Shown one piece after another: positions 10,667 through 19,863 of a stretch of 64,000 nucleotides of DNA. This DNA comes from Vibrio hepatarius. Lineage in GTDB: Bacteria; Pseudomonadota; Gammaproteobacteria; Enterobacterales; Vibrionaceae. The notes under the pieces were generated by a model, which saw nothing but the letters and a program-made list of their open reading frames with translations, was not told the DNA's origin and did not search any database. The translations under genes were made by a program, and so were the position numbers. The DNA is taken from the NCBI RefSeq assembly GCF_018860525.1, contig NZ_JAHKPM010000032.1, forward strand, positions 62,001 through 126,000, written 5' to 3'. Position 1 is the stretch's first letter, and each line of letters opens with the position of its first letter.

Positions 10667-11526
10667 TGAAGATATTAATGACTGGTGGCACAGGTTTTAT
10701 CGGTAGCCAATTTATTAAGCAATTCCAATCAGACTACGAAATCCATGCTCTTGTTAGGGATGTGAAATCGGGCGTTGGCGATGCGGTGAAAAGTTACGTT
10801 TATGATGGTTCTATCGAATCAATTAAGGTCGCTCTTAAAGATGTTGATATTGTACTTCATCTAGCAACCTATTATACCGCAGTCCATCGAGAAGAAGATA
10901 TTGCACCTTTAATCGATGCAAATATTTGCTTTGGTGCCAATTTACTCGAAGCTATGAAGCAAACTGGCGTTAGACGTATTGTCAATATAGGTACCACGTG
11001 GCAAAAGTTTGGTGACCGTGATCATAGCTATGCCAATCTATACGCTGCTACCAAGCAAGCTTTTCAAGAGCTTCTCAGCTATTACAGTGATGCGCATCAG
11101 TGGAGTAGTTTAAGTATCCATTTGAATGATACTTATGGCAAAGCTGATCACAGAAAAAAAATCATTCAGTTGCTTATTGAAACAGCCAAAAATGAGTCTT
11201 CATTAGATATGAGCCCTGGAAGTCAGCGCTTTGAAACCTGCCATATCAGTGATGTTTTAAGTGCAGTGCAAATCTCACTTGAGCGCGTAATGTCGATGGT
11301 AGAGACTCGAAATGAGGAGTTTTCGATTCTAACTGGCGATGATACCTCGCTAAAAGAACTGGTTGGCATAATAGAGAGAGTTTTGGAACAGCCGATTAAG
11401 ATTAACTGGGGAGCGCGAGCCTATCGTGACAGAGAAGTTATGACCTTACCTGCTCAAACGTATAAAACCCTTCCAGGGTGGTATAAGCAAGTGTCCATTG
11501 AAGATGGAATCAAAGAGTTGATTTGA
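10666..11526 (+). CDS. SDR-family sugar 4-reductase (AscF/Abe/Prt-like)
   Basis: A 286-residue NAD(P)-dependent SDR protein. The nucleotide motif TGGTGFIGSQF is at the N-terminus, and the catalytic Tyr/Lys pair is in YANLYAATKQAF. The GTG start at 10666 overlaps the previous stop. Length and position after ddhABC and a 5-epimerase fit the final 4-keto reductase that yields CDP-ascarylose. Without the epimerase, a similar enzyme would make paratose or abequose. The exact product is inferred from context. Confidence 0.75.
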   Translation: MKILMTGGTGFIGSQFIKQFQSDYEIHALVRDVKSGVGDAVKSYVYDGSIESIKVALKDVDIVLHLATYYTAVHREEDIAPLIDANICFGANLLEAMKQTGVRRIVNIGTTWQKFGDRDHSYANLYAATKQAFQELLSYYSDAHQWSSLSIHLNDTYGKADHRKKIIQLLIETAKNESSLDMSPGSQRFETCHISDVLSAVQISLERVMSMVETRNEEFSILTGDDTSLKELVGIIERVLEQPIKINWGARAYRDREVMTLPAQTYKTLPGWYKQVSIEDGIKELI

Positions 11527-12527
11527 TGAAAGATAATATGTTCTTTTTAGGCTCCACTGTTAATCATTTTGAACAATTTAAAGTGGTCAAATCTCATCTA
11601 GAGTTCAGCTATGAACCTATCGATATAGATGAATTGAGGGTATCTATCACCATTCCTACTTTTAGAAGGCCTCAGCTTTTGTTGGAGGCCGTGGAGTCTG
11701 TCGCTAGACAAAACACCACGGTTAAGTTTGAAGTTGTTATAGTGGATAACGATGATTCTAAAGAGTTTTCTCAGCAAATTGTTGAAGCTTTGAAGTCTTT
11801 GTCCTGCAATGTTAGATATTATGTTAATCATGAAAATATCGGTATGTTTGGTAACTGGAATCGTTGTATAGAGCTTGCGAACGCTAAGAAATTAACCATT
11901 CTTAATGACGATGACTTGTTGGACGAAAACTGGTTACCTGTTGTTTCTGAGTATGATCAATACAGTTTGGTAAAGCCAAGTAATAGAAGCTTTAATCATG
12001 TCAGTGAGATTGTACCTTATCTTGCAGGTAGTAAAATTGCGACCAAGGAATTGGCGCTTGAGGACTGCTTTTGGGGTAACATTAACCCCGGCTCTTTAGG
12101 GATGTTACTCGACAAACAAGCATGTCTTTCTTTGGGTGGCTTTAACCCAGATCTTTATCCAACATCAGACTACGACTTTTTGTGTCGATACATCAATAAA
12201 TATAGTTCGGTAAAAATTACAGCAAATTTATCGCATTATCGCTGGGCTGAAAATGAAAGTATGAAGAAGGCTGTGTTAGAAAAGTTTATTTGCAATGATT
12301 TTGATATGAGGGCGGCTTTTTATAATCAGTCTCCGCTTATTTCATTCACTTGCCGTGTTCTTTCTGTTCGGTACTTCGAACGCTTATCGCGTTTAAACAA
12401 AGAGTTAGATTTTGGTGTAGTAAAGAAACATGTCAAACTTAGTGATTTGGATTTGAAGTTGATTGCTATTTTTCGTGTTCGTTTTTTTTGGTCAATGCTA
12501 AAAGTACTAACGAAAGTATTTCTGTAG
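11526..12527 (+). CDS. GT2 glycosyltransferase
   Basis: A GT-A fold transferase of 333 residues. About 45 N-terminal residues precede the GT2 core: VSITIPTFRRPQLLLEAVES, VVIVDNDDSKE, and the DxD-like ILNDDDLLDENW. Its ATG overlaps the preceding TGA (ATGA), so it is coupled to the dideoxyhexose genes. It is therefore a good candidate for transferring the CDP-dideoxyhexose onto the core, although GT2 membership alone does not prove the donor. Confidence 0.8.
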   Translation: MKDNMFFLGSTVNHFEQFKVVKSHLEFSYEPIDIDELRVSITIPTFRRPQLLLEAVESVARQNTTVKFEVVIVDNDDSKEFSQQIVEALKSLSCNVRYYVNHENIGMFGNWNRCIELANAKKLTILNDDDLLDENWLPVVSEYDQYSLVKPSNRSFNHVSEIVPYLAGSKIATKELALEDCFWGNINPGSLGMLLDKQACLSLGGFNPDLYPTSDYDFLCRYINKYSSVKITANLSHYRWAENESMKKAVLEKFICNDFDMRAAFYNQSPLISFTCRVLSVRYFERLSRLNKELDFGVVKKHVKLSDLDLKLIAIFRVRFFWSMLKVLTKVFL

Positions 12528-12535
12528 AGGAATGT

Positions 12536-13270
12536 ATGAAAGTTTTTGTTATCTCATTGACGTCTTCGATAGATAGAAGAGAGCGGATAGCTCGAATGTT
12601 AGAAGAATTGGAAGTTCCGTTCACATTCTTTAATGCTATTGACGGTCGAGAAGGTTTACCAAGCGATTTAGTTGATCGGCCCGATGATTTGCACCGCAGA
12701 GTTTTACGTAGCCGACCGTTAACACCTGGAGAAAGAGGCTGCTATGCTAGTCATTATCGACTTTGGCAGAAATGTGTAGAGTTGAACGAACCCATCTTAA
12801 TTATTGAAGATGATTGTTTACCCACATCACATATGAAGCCTTCTTTGGCCCATTTAAAGCGCATGCATGAAAAGGGTTATGAGTACATTCGTGTTGAGCA
12901 TCAGAAAGGGAAAGTAACCTTACTTGAAGAGATTGATGGCGGTGTTCAGAGTGTGTTTTGGCATAATAATTTAAGTGGCACAAGAGGTTATAGTTTATCT
13001 CCCCGTGGAGCTAAAAAGTTACTGGAGAAAAGCAAACGTTGGATATGTGCAGTGGATAACTATATCGGTGAGTCTTATCGAACGGGTATAAAATGCACCG
13101 GTATCATTCCTTATTTGGTGATTGATCGCTGTGATATGGGGACTACGATACAAAATAACGGACCTAAACTTAAACCCCCGATCTATTTCAAAGCGACGAG
13201 AGAGTTTTATCGTTTTTATCGCTTCATTCGTTTGTGTTGGTGGAATGCGAAAAAAGTTAGAGTCCGGTAA
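12536..13270 (+). CDS. GT25 LOS/LPS glycosyltransferase
   Basis: A 244-residue member of glycosyltransferase family 25, the Lic2A/LpsA type best known for galactosyl transfer in lipooligosaccharide. The N-terminus MKVFVISLTSSIDRRERI and the segments GERGCYASHYRLW and LIIEDDCLP are characteristic. A TTG extension of 16 residues is possible, but the ATG at 12536 has an AGAGG site in front. It ends 2 bp from a convergent acyltransferase gene, with no terminator between them. Confidence 0.85.
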   Translation: MKVFVISLTSSIDRRERIARMLEELEVPFTFFNAIDGREGLPSDLVDRPDDLHRRVLRSRPLTPGERGCYASHYRLWQKCVELNEPILIIEDDCLPTSHMKPSLAHLKRMHEKGYEYIRVEHQKGKVTLLEEIDGGVQSVFWHNNLSGTRGYSLSPRGAKKLLEKSKRWICAVDNYIGESYRTGIKCTGIIPYLVIDRCDMGTTIQNNGPKLKPPIYFKATREFYRFYRFIRLCWWNAKKVRVR

Positions 13271-13271
13271 C

Positions 13272-13952
13272 TTACCTCTTAAATTGTTTCCCTGTAAAGT
13301 CACCGATAAGGCTAGCAGGGTTACCTCCAATCACTGAATAGTTAGGAAAGTTTTTTGAAACTGTTGCGCTACTAGCTACGACGGACTCTTTTCCTATGTG
13401 TACACCCTTGGTAATCGTTGATCTGGCCCCTATCCACACTTTGTCTTCTATTTTTATCGTTTTATCTGGGTTTAGTATGGCGTTGCTTCTGTCGGTGATT
13501 TGGTGCAGATCTGAGTCCATAAATAAAGTGTGCCATGAAACTAAGCATTCTCTACCGAATATAATCTCTTGATTGCAGATAATAGTAGTCTCGCCAGTAA
13601 AATTACTTTCGCAACCTACCACTAACTTACCCTCAATATGTAATCGAGACCCAGTCCCAAGTTTAATATGTTCTCCTAGGTGTACTTCACCTCTCTTCCC
13701 GACGTTCCAAATCAAACGCGAGTATTTATTATCTGCAATTTGTACTCTACCAAAACCCAGTTTGATTTTTCCCGTTTTGGCTGAATTAGGAATGGTGATC
13801 CTGCCCCTAAGCTGCACGAACTTGGTACGGTGATTGATTAAAATAGGAAATTTAATAGCCTGATTGAAAGGAAGGTAGTAGAAGTTAAAAAGTAGAGTTT
13901 TAGGTATACAGCGAATATAGTGGTATATCTTGGAAAGCTTCTTAAAACTCAT
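13272..13952 (-). CDS. Hexapeptide-repeat acyltransferase
   Basis: A 226-residue protein with left-handed beta-helix repeats in its C-terminal two thirds. The last coil reads IEDKVWIGARSTITKGVHIG, and the usual WbbJ/LacA-type ending VIGGNPASLIG follows. The N-terminal 60 residues are less typical. It probably O-acetylates a core or O-antigen sugar. It is the last gene of the hldD operon, and its start overlaps the waaA stop (ATGA). Confidence 0.8.
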   Translation of the reverse strand: MSFKKLSKIYHYIRCIPKTLLFNFYYLPFNQAIKFPILINHRTKFVQLRGRITIPNSAKTGKIKLGFGRVQIADNKYSRLIWNVGKRGEVHLGEHIKLGTGSRLHIEGKLVVGCESNFTGETTIICNQEIIFGRECLVSWHTLFMDSDLHQITDRSNAILNPDKTIKIEDKVWIGARSTITKGVHIGKESVVASSATVSKNFPNYSVIGGNPASLIGDFTGKQFKR

Positions 13953-15223
13953 AGTGTATTCTCAAGTATGTAAGATAGGGTCTTTTTCAAAGCGCCACGG
14001 TTCTGTTCAACAACTTTGTATGCGGACATACCTTGTTCTGCTTGTTGTGATGGTGATTCGATAAGATCAATAATAGAGTTTGCTAGCTCTATGTCCGAGC
14101 GTATGACTTGGCACCCACCGGTAGAGATGAGCTGGTTAGTTATGTCTGTGAAGTTGAAATAGCTTGGACCAGTCAGGGTTGGCTTCCCTAAAGCCGCAGG
14201 CTCTAGTAAGTTATGTCCGCCTACCTTATCTCCTATTAAGCTCCCGCCCATAAAGCAAATGTCACTGGCTTCCAGTAAGATAAGCATTTCACCCATAGTA
14301 TCACCAAGATAGACGATTGTAGCCTGCTCTATGGTCTCACCACTTGTACGAGATACTGTCAAAAACTCTTTTCTACTTAGGATTTCAACAGCTTTAAATC
14401 TTTCAGGGTGTCTAGGTACCAAGATTAAAATTGCATTGGCCACAGAATCTAACACTATCCTGTGGGCGGACAAAATAATGCTATCTTCGCCTTCATGTGT
14501 ACTTGCCGCAATCCAAACAGGACGGTCTAAACCTAGTTTTTGTCTTAACTCCAAACCTTTGATTTTGATTTGTTCTTCAATGTGAATATCAAACTTAATC
14601 GACCCTGAAACAGCTAAGCTTTTCTGACGAGCTCCTAATTTAAGAAAGCGTTCCTTGTCATCTTCATGTTGGCAAATGATTAAGTCAATGCTATCGAGCA
14701 TGTGTTTTACTAATGCTTTGAGTTTTAGGTATCCCTTGAGTGACTTTTCAGATAGACGTGCATTGACAATGCTAATGGATACACCAGCTTTTTTTGCACT
14801 TGCCAATGTGTTAGGCCACAGTTCAGTCTCAATAATAAGAAGCTGTTTGGGCTTTACTTTGTTTATGAAGAGTCGGACACAAAAAGAAAAATCGAGAGGC
14901 ATATATCTATGTTCTGCGATGCCAGATATGACTTCAGCTTGCTTAGCTCCAGTTGATGTGGTGGTCGTTATGATGATTTTATGATCTGGTTTCGAAGTAC
15001 TTAGCGCTTTAATTAGTGGAATTGCTGCCTGGACTTCACCCACGGATACGGCGTGAATCCATATTACAGGCAGATTATCTGGGTTGTTAATGTTTGGAGT
15101 CATGCCAAAGTGTTCTTTCCACCTTTTTCCCACACTTGGCTTACCTTGTTTACTTTTGTACAAACTGGGCAGAAAAAATGGTGTAATCAAAAATAGAACA
15201 AGGGTATAAAAAAAACGAATCAC
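13949..15223 (-). CDS. waaA: Kdo transferase
   Basis: Transfers Kdo from CMP-Kdo to lipid IVA, the first core sugar, at the inner membrane. The N-terminal membrane anchor IRFFYTLVLFLITPFFLPSL is followed by WIHAVSVGEVQAAIPL, ETELWPN and NARLSEKS, all WaaA landmarks. The C-terminal donor site includes GGSLIGDKVGGHNLLEPA. An upstream ATG would add 11 residues inside the previous gene. The GTG at 15223 forms a GTGA overlap with that gene's stop and matches the family start, giving 424 residues. With kdkA present it is probably monofunctional. Confidence 0.93.
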   Translation of the reverse strand: MIRFFYTLVLFLITPFFLPSLYKSKQGKPSVGKRWKEHFGMTPNINNPDNLPVIWIHAVSVGEVQAAIPLIKALSTSKPDHKIIITTTTSTGAKQAEVISGIAEHRYMPLDFSFCVRLFINKVKPKQLLIIETELWPNTLASAKKAGVSISIVNARLSEKSLKGYLKLKALVKHMLDSIDLIICQHEDDKERFLKLGARQKSLAVSGSIKFDIHIEEQIKIKGLELRQKLGLDRPVWIAASTHEGEDSIILSAHRIVLDSVANAILILVPRHPERFKAVEILSRKEFLTVSRTSGETIEQATIVYLGDTMGEMLILLEASDICFMGGSLIGDKVGGHNLLEPAALGKPTLTGPSYFNFTDITNQLISTGGCQVIRSDIELANSIIDLIESPSQQAEQGMSAYKVVEQNRGALKKTLSYILENTL

Positions 15224-15999
15224 TTTAGTAAATCTTCTGGCTTTTTGTGGGTCCACTTTCCTCTGGGTTTATCTATGTACTGGAAATATTCATTGGTAAA
15301 TGTGCCTTGAATAGCTACATATTTTCGACTTTTCGACTCGACCTCTTGGTCACTAATTGTATCAGTTAACACCATAGGGCCAGTCAAGTGGTAAACACCT
15401 TGTGACACTTTTTCTTGTTCTATGTTATCCACTATCTTGTTGATTGTATCGAGGTAAATAGGGTTGTTTGGCGCTGTAGCTAAGAAAAAATTGGTATAGT
15501 GGCCATTTTTGTCAAGAGTGAGATACAAAGCGTCATAATCTTGTTGGATGAGGCGTTTCAAGGGCCAGACTAATGTCGCATCTATATCCATATAAATACC
15601 ACCACAAGCATTGAGAGTAACAAGACGCCACAAGTCAGCTTGAGCTGCGCCATCATTGAGTCTCATATACGCATCATAAACACGTGCTGGGGCATGCTGT
15701 TTTACGAACATTTCCCTTTCTTCAGTACTTACATATCGGTATTCAAAGTCCAAGGACATTAATCTGTTAAATAGATAATTTAGATAAACAGGAAGCGTGC
15801 ATCGAGCCGAGTAATTTGTTTGCCAAATGATTTTGGTCACCTTACAAGGTGATTTAGAAACAATTTTTGCTTTTGATACTGAAGGTATTTTAAAGCGTTT
15901 ATCAGGAAAGAGCCAGTGAAAAGGGTAAGATAACAGTTTAAAGAAATTACCCAACAAGCGTATTAGTCTTCCTGAAATTAATGCCAACAATTTACTCAT
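15220..15999 (-). CDS. GT32-type glycosyltransferase with DxD motif
   Basis: A 259-residue protein resembling the glycosyltransferase sugar-binding DXD family (GT32; Och1/capsular transferase type). Key segments are KIIWQTNYSARCTLP, AAQADLWRLVTLNACGGIYM and the DxD in MDIDATLVWPL. The ATG at 15999 (MSKLLALISGR) is preferred to an upstream start that would overlap the previous gene. The donor sugar cannot be told from sequence. It lies between a GT9 gene and waaA in the core operon. Confidence 0.8.
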   Translation of the reverse strand: MSKLLALISGRLIRLLGNFFKLLSYPFHWLFPDKRFKIPSVSKAKIVSKSPCKVTKIIWQTNYSARCTLPVYLNYLFNRLMSLDFEYRYVSTEEREMFVKQHAPARVYDAYMRLNDGAAQADLWRLVTLNACGGIYMDIDATLVWPLKRLIQQDYDALYLTLDKNGHYTNFFLATAPNNPIYLDTINKIVDNIEQEKVSQGVYHLTGPMVLTDTISDQEVESKSRKYVAIQGTFTNEYFQYIDKPRGKWTHKKPEDLLK

Positions 16000-16001
16000 A
16001 A

Positions 16002-17021
16002 TTAATTTTTCTTCAAACGTTTTGTTATAATTTGGCAGATATGCTCGGTAGAAGGCGTTGTTCCACAAGGAGTCATTACAATATCGTGCCTTTCATAAAG
16101 CGGCGTGTATCTAAATGGTACGGTTGCGAAAAATGCGCTCACAGTCGGTGTGTGTGTGGCGATAGCAATATTACGCACACCAGTGTCTGGAGCAACCATG
16201 AGTGTCGCTTTGGCTGTGATGTCTACGAGCTCTTCTAATGGCAAACATGATTGAATTTTGAAGTTTTTATATTTGAGTAAATCTTGACAAAAATCTCCTT
16301 TCTCAAACTCATTCTTACCCTCCAAATAGACATGAGTGTAATCATGATGTTCATTTATCGCTTGTTCTAACAGTGAATGCATTTGCTCGTATGAGAGAAT
16401 TTTCCTTGGTTGAGAAGCACCATTGAAGTACAAAATGTATGGGTTGTTTTTTTGTCTGAGTTCTCTGTTGTCTGGAAAAGCAAAATCAAGAGGATGGCTT
16501 GGGTTGTGTCCAAGCAGCTTGAGCATATCCAACATACATTCCACTTCTGGTTGAAAGTCAGATCGAAGAACAGCGGTATTATAGAGAGAACCTCTGTAGA
16601 ACCACTTATATGGGAAGCCCATTTTTATTTTGGCTTTGCTTAATGCCATCATCCAATGTGATCTATTGGTACTGGCTAAATCAAATATGATATCTTGCTC
16701 ACCAAGCTGTCGAATACTTGCAATCTTTTCTCTAGCAGTCGTTTTTTTCCCTGGTACTTTGCCTGGCATCACATGGACATGATCGACGAGGTCGTCTGGG
16801 ATGCCATACATATAATTTGAGACAGGTACCAAGGTTATTTCTGCATTGGGAAAAAACTTCCGAGCTTCTACGATAAAAGGCCTAGTGATGACTTGGTCAC
16901 CAAGAGCCGCATGGCGAATAATAGATATTTTTTTAATATTTTTAGGCTCGAAATCATTCTCTAAGTAATGACGAGCTTTTTTTGAGGCGTAAGCACCGCG
17001 CTCAAACCAAAGGTGTTTCAT
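16002..17021 (-). CDS. GT9-family glycosyltransferase
   Basis: A 339-residue GT9 protein with a 30-residue N-terminal extension before ISIIRHAALGDQVITRPFI. The C-terminal donor-site pattern is MVAPDTGVRNIAIATHTPTV, where the usual GPxH is replaced by GVRN. This departs from canonical heptosyltransferases and may mean a different donor or acceptor. It is 6 bp downstream of waaF in the same operon. Confidence 0.75.
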   Translation of the reverse strand: MKHLWFERGAYASKKARHYLENDFEPKNIKKISIIRHAALGDQVITRPFIVEARKFFPNAEITLVPVSNYMYGIPDDLVDHVHVMPGKVPGKKTTAREKIASIRQLGEQDIIFDLASTNRSHWMMALSKAKIKMGFPYKWFYRGSLYNTAVLRSDFQPEVECMLDMLKLLGHNPSHPLDFAFPDNRELRQKNNPYILYFNGASQPRKILSYEQMHSLLEQAINEHHDYTHVYLEGKNEFEKGDFCQDLLKYKNFKIQSCLPLEELVDITAKATLMVAPDTGVRNIAIATHTPTVSAFFATVPFRYTPLYERHDIVMTPCGTTPSTEHICQIITKRLKKN

Positions 17022-17027
17022 TATTTA

Positions 17028-18056
17028 TTACTCGATAAAACTTTCTAAAGCGGAGATAACTTGCTCTGGCATCAGTTTGTTGAGGCAATCTAAATGCCCG
17101 AGTGGACACTCACGTTTAAAGCATGGCCTACAGTTGACGTCAGTATGCACCATCTTGAGCTTATCTGTTAGAGGTGGAGTATATTTTGGTGAGCTGGAAC
17201 CATAAATTGCAACAATATTGCAGCTTACTGCAGATGACACGTGCATTAGCCCTGAATCATTTGAAACCACAGTATTGCATGCAGAAAGTAGATCGACTGC
17301 CTCTATTAAAGAGGTTTTACCAGCTAAATCAAAGCAGCTATCTTGCTCTTTGAGACTCAGTACTGATTTGATTGCTTGGGTTACTTGTTGATCTTTTGTG
17401 GAACCAAACAACCAAACGTATTGACCCTTACTAATTATGTATTGTGCTAATTTTGCGTAGTATTTATCGGGCCAGCGTTTGGCTGGGCCAAATTCTGCAC
17501 CAGGACAAATGCCTATTATAGGTTTGTCATTTCTTAGCTTTAATCTTGATATGGCTTTAGCCTGAGACTCCAGATCGACCGTTAATTTTGGCTTTGGACA
17601 TGTTGCCAAGAAGACCTCATTAAGCATATTAGCTTTGCTTGACGATAGAGCGACGTACCTCTCAACCATGTATTGGAAAACGTTTTTGTTTGGCCGCAGG
17701 TCGGTCAAGAGGCCGTACCGGAATTCACCTTTCCAACCGACTCTATTGGGAATAGAGGCAAACCAAGGAATTAGAGCTGACTTAGCTGAGTTTGGTAGTA
17801 CGTAAGCGTGGGTGTAGTTTCTGTTTCTTAATTGTTTCGCTACGGTTCTGCGACCCCATATATTTAACTCCCCATGTCCAATAGGCATTTCAATCGCTGT
17901 ATTAACTTCAGGCATGCGCTCTAGGATCGGCTTACACCAAGCTGGTGCCAGCACATCAATTTCGCAATCTGGATATTTAGCTTTTAGATTAGTATAAAGA
18001 CTTTGCGACATGACCATGTCGCCTACCCAAGATGGGCCGATAATTAGGACTTTCAT
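17028..18056 (-). CDS. waaF: ADP-heptose:LPS heptosyltransferase II
   Basis: Adds the second heptose of the inner core. The N-terminus MKVLIIGPSWVGDMVMSQSL is the WaaF signature. ICPGAEFGPAKRWPDKYYA and VSNDSGLMHVSSAVSCNIVA complete the GT9 donor site, and PCFKRECPLGHLDCL is the Cys-rich WaaF C-terminal motif. The 342-residue length is normal. It is in the hldD operon, matching ADP-heptose supply with its use. Confidence 0.94.
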   Translation of the reverse strand: MKVLIIGPSWVGDMVMSQSLYTNLKAKYPDCEIDVLAPAWCKPILERMPEVNTAIEMPIGHGELNIWGRRTVAKQLRNRNYTHAYVLPNSAKSALIPWFASIPNRVGWKGEFRYGLLTDLRPNKNVFQYMVERYVALSSSKANMLNEVFLATCPKPKLTVDLESQAKAISRLKLRNDKPIIGICPGAEFGPAKRWPDKYYAKLAQYIISKGQYVWLFGSTKDQQVTQAIKSVLSLKEQDSCFDLAGKTSLIEAVDLLSACNTVVSNDSGLMHVSSAVSCNIVAIYGSSSPKYTPPLTDKLKMVHTDVNCRPCFKRECPLGHLDCLNKLMPEQVISALESFIE

Positions 18057-18077
18057 GTTAATGCTTAGATGAAGGGC

Positions 18078-18632
18078 TTAATAGGTTAACTCATTGCTCC
18101 ATGATACTTCATTATGTACCACTTTGGCAGGATTACCGACAGCAATAACGTGGGCACCTACCGATTTAGTCAATGTTGAGTTTATGCCGATAACGGAATG
18201 TTCTCCAACATTGACTCCCTTGAGTATGGTAACGTTATCTGCCAGCCAGACCTTGTTGCTGATATAAATTCCTTTGGCGATATTAATTCGTTGATTATCT
18301 CGAATGATATCATGACCATCGCTTGTCATTATTTTGACGTTGCGAGAAAGCATGCATTCATTTCCGATAACTAAGCCAGTATCCGTTTCCCGAGAAGAAA
18401 GGTAGCACCCATGGCCAATAATAGTGTTGTCACCGATAGATAGTGTGCAGTTATTCCCATCGAGTTCGATTTCACTATCTCTCAACCTAACATTGGCCCC
18501 AATGTGTAATGTGTTGTTTTTTCCTTTAATAATTATCTTACACCCACGCAATCTGGAAGATGAATCTATTGAGATGTTATGCAAGCCTTTGATTTTAAAC
18601 TTGTTTTTAACTCTTAGAGCAAAGCTAACCAT
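18078..18632 (-). CDS. Hexapeptide-repeat acyltransferase
   Basis: A 184-residue left-handed beta-helix protein. Repeated [LIV]GxxxxI-type coils run through most of it, with SDGHDIIRDNQRINI, NKVWLADNVTILKGVNVGEH and the final VIAVGNPAKVV typical of O-acetyltransferases. It overlaps the waaL stop by 8 bp. It probably acetylates a core or O-unit sugar, with the target unknown. Confidence 0.82.
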   Translation of the reverse strand: MVSFALRVKNKFKIKGLHNISIDSSSRLRGCKIIIKGKNNTLHIGANVRLRDSEIELDGNNCTLSIGDNTIIGHGCYLSSRETDTGLVIGNECMLSRNVKIMTSDGHDIIRDNQRINIAKGIYISNKVWLADNVTILKGVNVGEHSVIGINSTLTKSVGAHVIAVGNPAKVVHNEVSWSNELTY

Positions 18633-19863
18633 TGTTGACCTCGTTGCATTCTTTGATTTCTTGTTGTGTTACTGCAAAAAGTAAAGCTAGCATAAAACCA
18701 TAAAAAGTACTGATAAGGTTTTGCTGCAAAGCGACTTCAGTGAGGCAGCATATTGATATGGTGAGAACAAAAAATGTACCCACATAAGCAGCATTAGATT
18801 TCCTGCGGTAGTGGAAAAAATATAGAAGAGGGACGATTAACATAAAGCATAGAGCAACGATCCCCAAGACTCCTCCTGAAGCAATCTGCTCAAAATATTG
18901 GCTGTGAGCATGACCTCTTTTAACATTTGCAGTCCAATCGTTGATGACGCCCCGTTTATATAATTCTTGATTTAAATCCTCACGCTCAGAGTAGGTAAGT
19001 CCAATAACAGGGCTTAATTTTAGTGCTTCTATAGAGGCATCCCAGAGCATTAATCTTCCCCCTGCCGATTCAGAAGATGATATATCTCCACCTAGAATAC
19101 TGTGAGTCTCTTGGGCGGTAAAACTAACTCTCTCTTGAAAGGCAGGGCTATTGCTATAGATAACGAATAATGTAGATAAACACGCAGTGGTTACAATAAA
19201 AACCTTTCTTAATCCGATTTCTTTGTATTCAAAGATAAAATACATACAAAGTGCGATTGGAATGGTAATAATAGCACCTCTTGTTAAAGTCATTAGAGTA
19301 GCAGAGGAAGCAAAAGCAAGGCTTAGTATCAAGAGTCCACGATATTTTTTAAGCTTCATCAGCGCTATAGATAAAACCGCTAATGAGCAGGCTAGATAAC
19401 CAAAGTTTATGCTAAAAAGAAAACCATCAACTCTAGGTCTTCCTTCAATGAAAAACTGGTAGCCGGCGATTAAAAACGCCCCCAAAGAACCCAATATAGT
19501 TCCCCAAATCATAGGTAAAAAATATACTTTTTGGGTTGATAAATAATATTTAAAGTACAGATAGATAGGTATGCACAATGCTATGCGAGATGCACCTTTA
19601 AAGTACCGAAAGTTCCAGTTCTCAGATATAAATAATGGGAGGTTCGAGACGAAATATACACTTAGGCATATTATGACCAGTATATCTATTTTGTCTAAAA
19701 AAATGCGCTTTTGGACTTTAGCAATATTTATTATTGATAATAACAATGCTATCACAACCACGCCGACAGAAAAATTCTTAGTGATAAGCAAAAGACTTAA
19801 TACTAAAAATATTAGTAAAGCGGAGAGCTCTTCTTTCTTATTTATAGTTTTAAAGAATGCCAT
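18625..19863 (-). CDS. waaL: O-antigen ligase
   Basis: A polytopic inner-membrane protein (412 residues, about 10-12 hydrophobic segments) of the Wzy_C/WaaL family, which joins undecaprenyl-linked polysaccharide to lipid A-core in the periplasm. The conserved periplasmic loop is present: TLTRGA (Arg195), SAGGRLMLWDAS and the histidine motif RGHAHSQYFEQIASGG (His318/His320). The ATG at 19863 is used, because an upstream one lies deeper in the GT4 gene. The location within the core operon, away from wzx/wzy, favours ligase over polymerase. Confidence 0.85.
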   Translation of the reverse strand: MAFFKTINKKEELSALLIFLVLSLLLITKNFSVGVVVIALLLSIINIAKVQKRIFLDKIDILVIICLSVYFVSNLPLFISENWNFRYFKGASRIALCIPIYLYFKYYLSTQKVYFLPMIWGTILGSLGAFLIAGYQFFIEGRPRVDGFLFSINFGYLACSLAVLSIALMKLKKYRGLLILSLAFASSATLMTLTRGAIITIPIALCMYFIFEYKEIGLRKVFIVTTACLSTLFVIYSNSPAFQERVSFTAQETHSILGGDISSSESAGGRLMLWDASIEALKLSPVIGLTYSEREDLNQELYKRGVINDWTANVKRGHAHSQYFEQIASGGVLGIVALCFMLIVPLLYFFHYRRKSNAAYVGTFFVLTISICCLTEVALQQNLISTFYGFMLALLFAVTQQEIKECNEVNNG

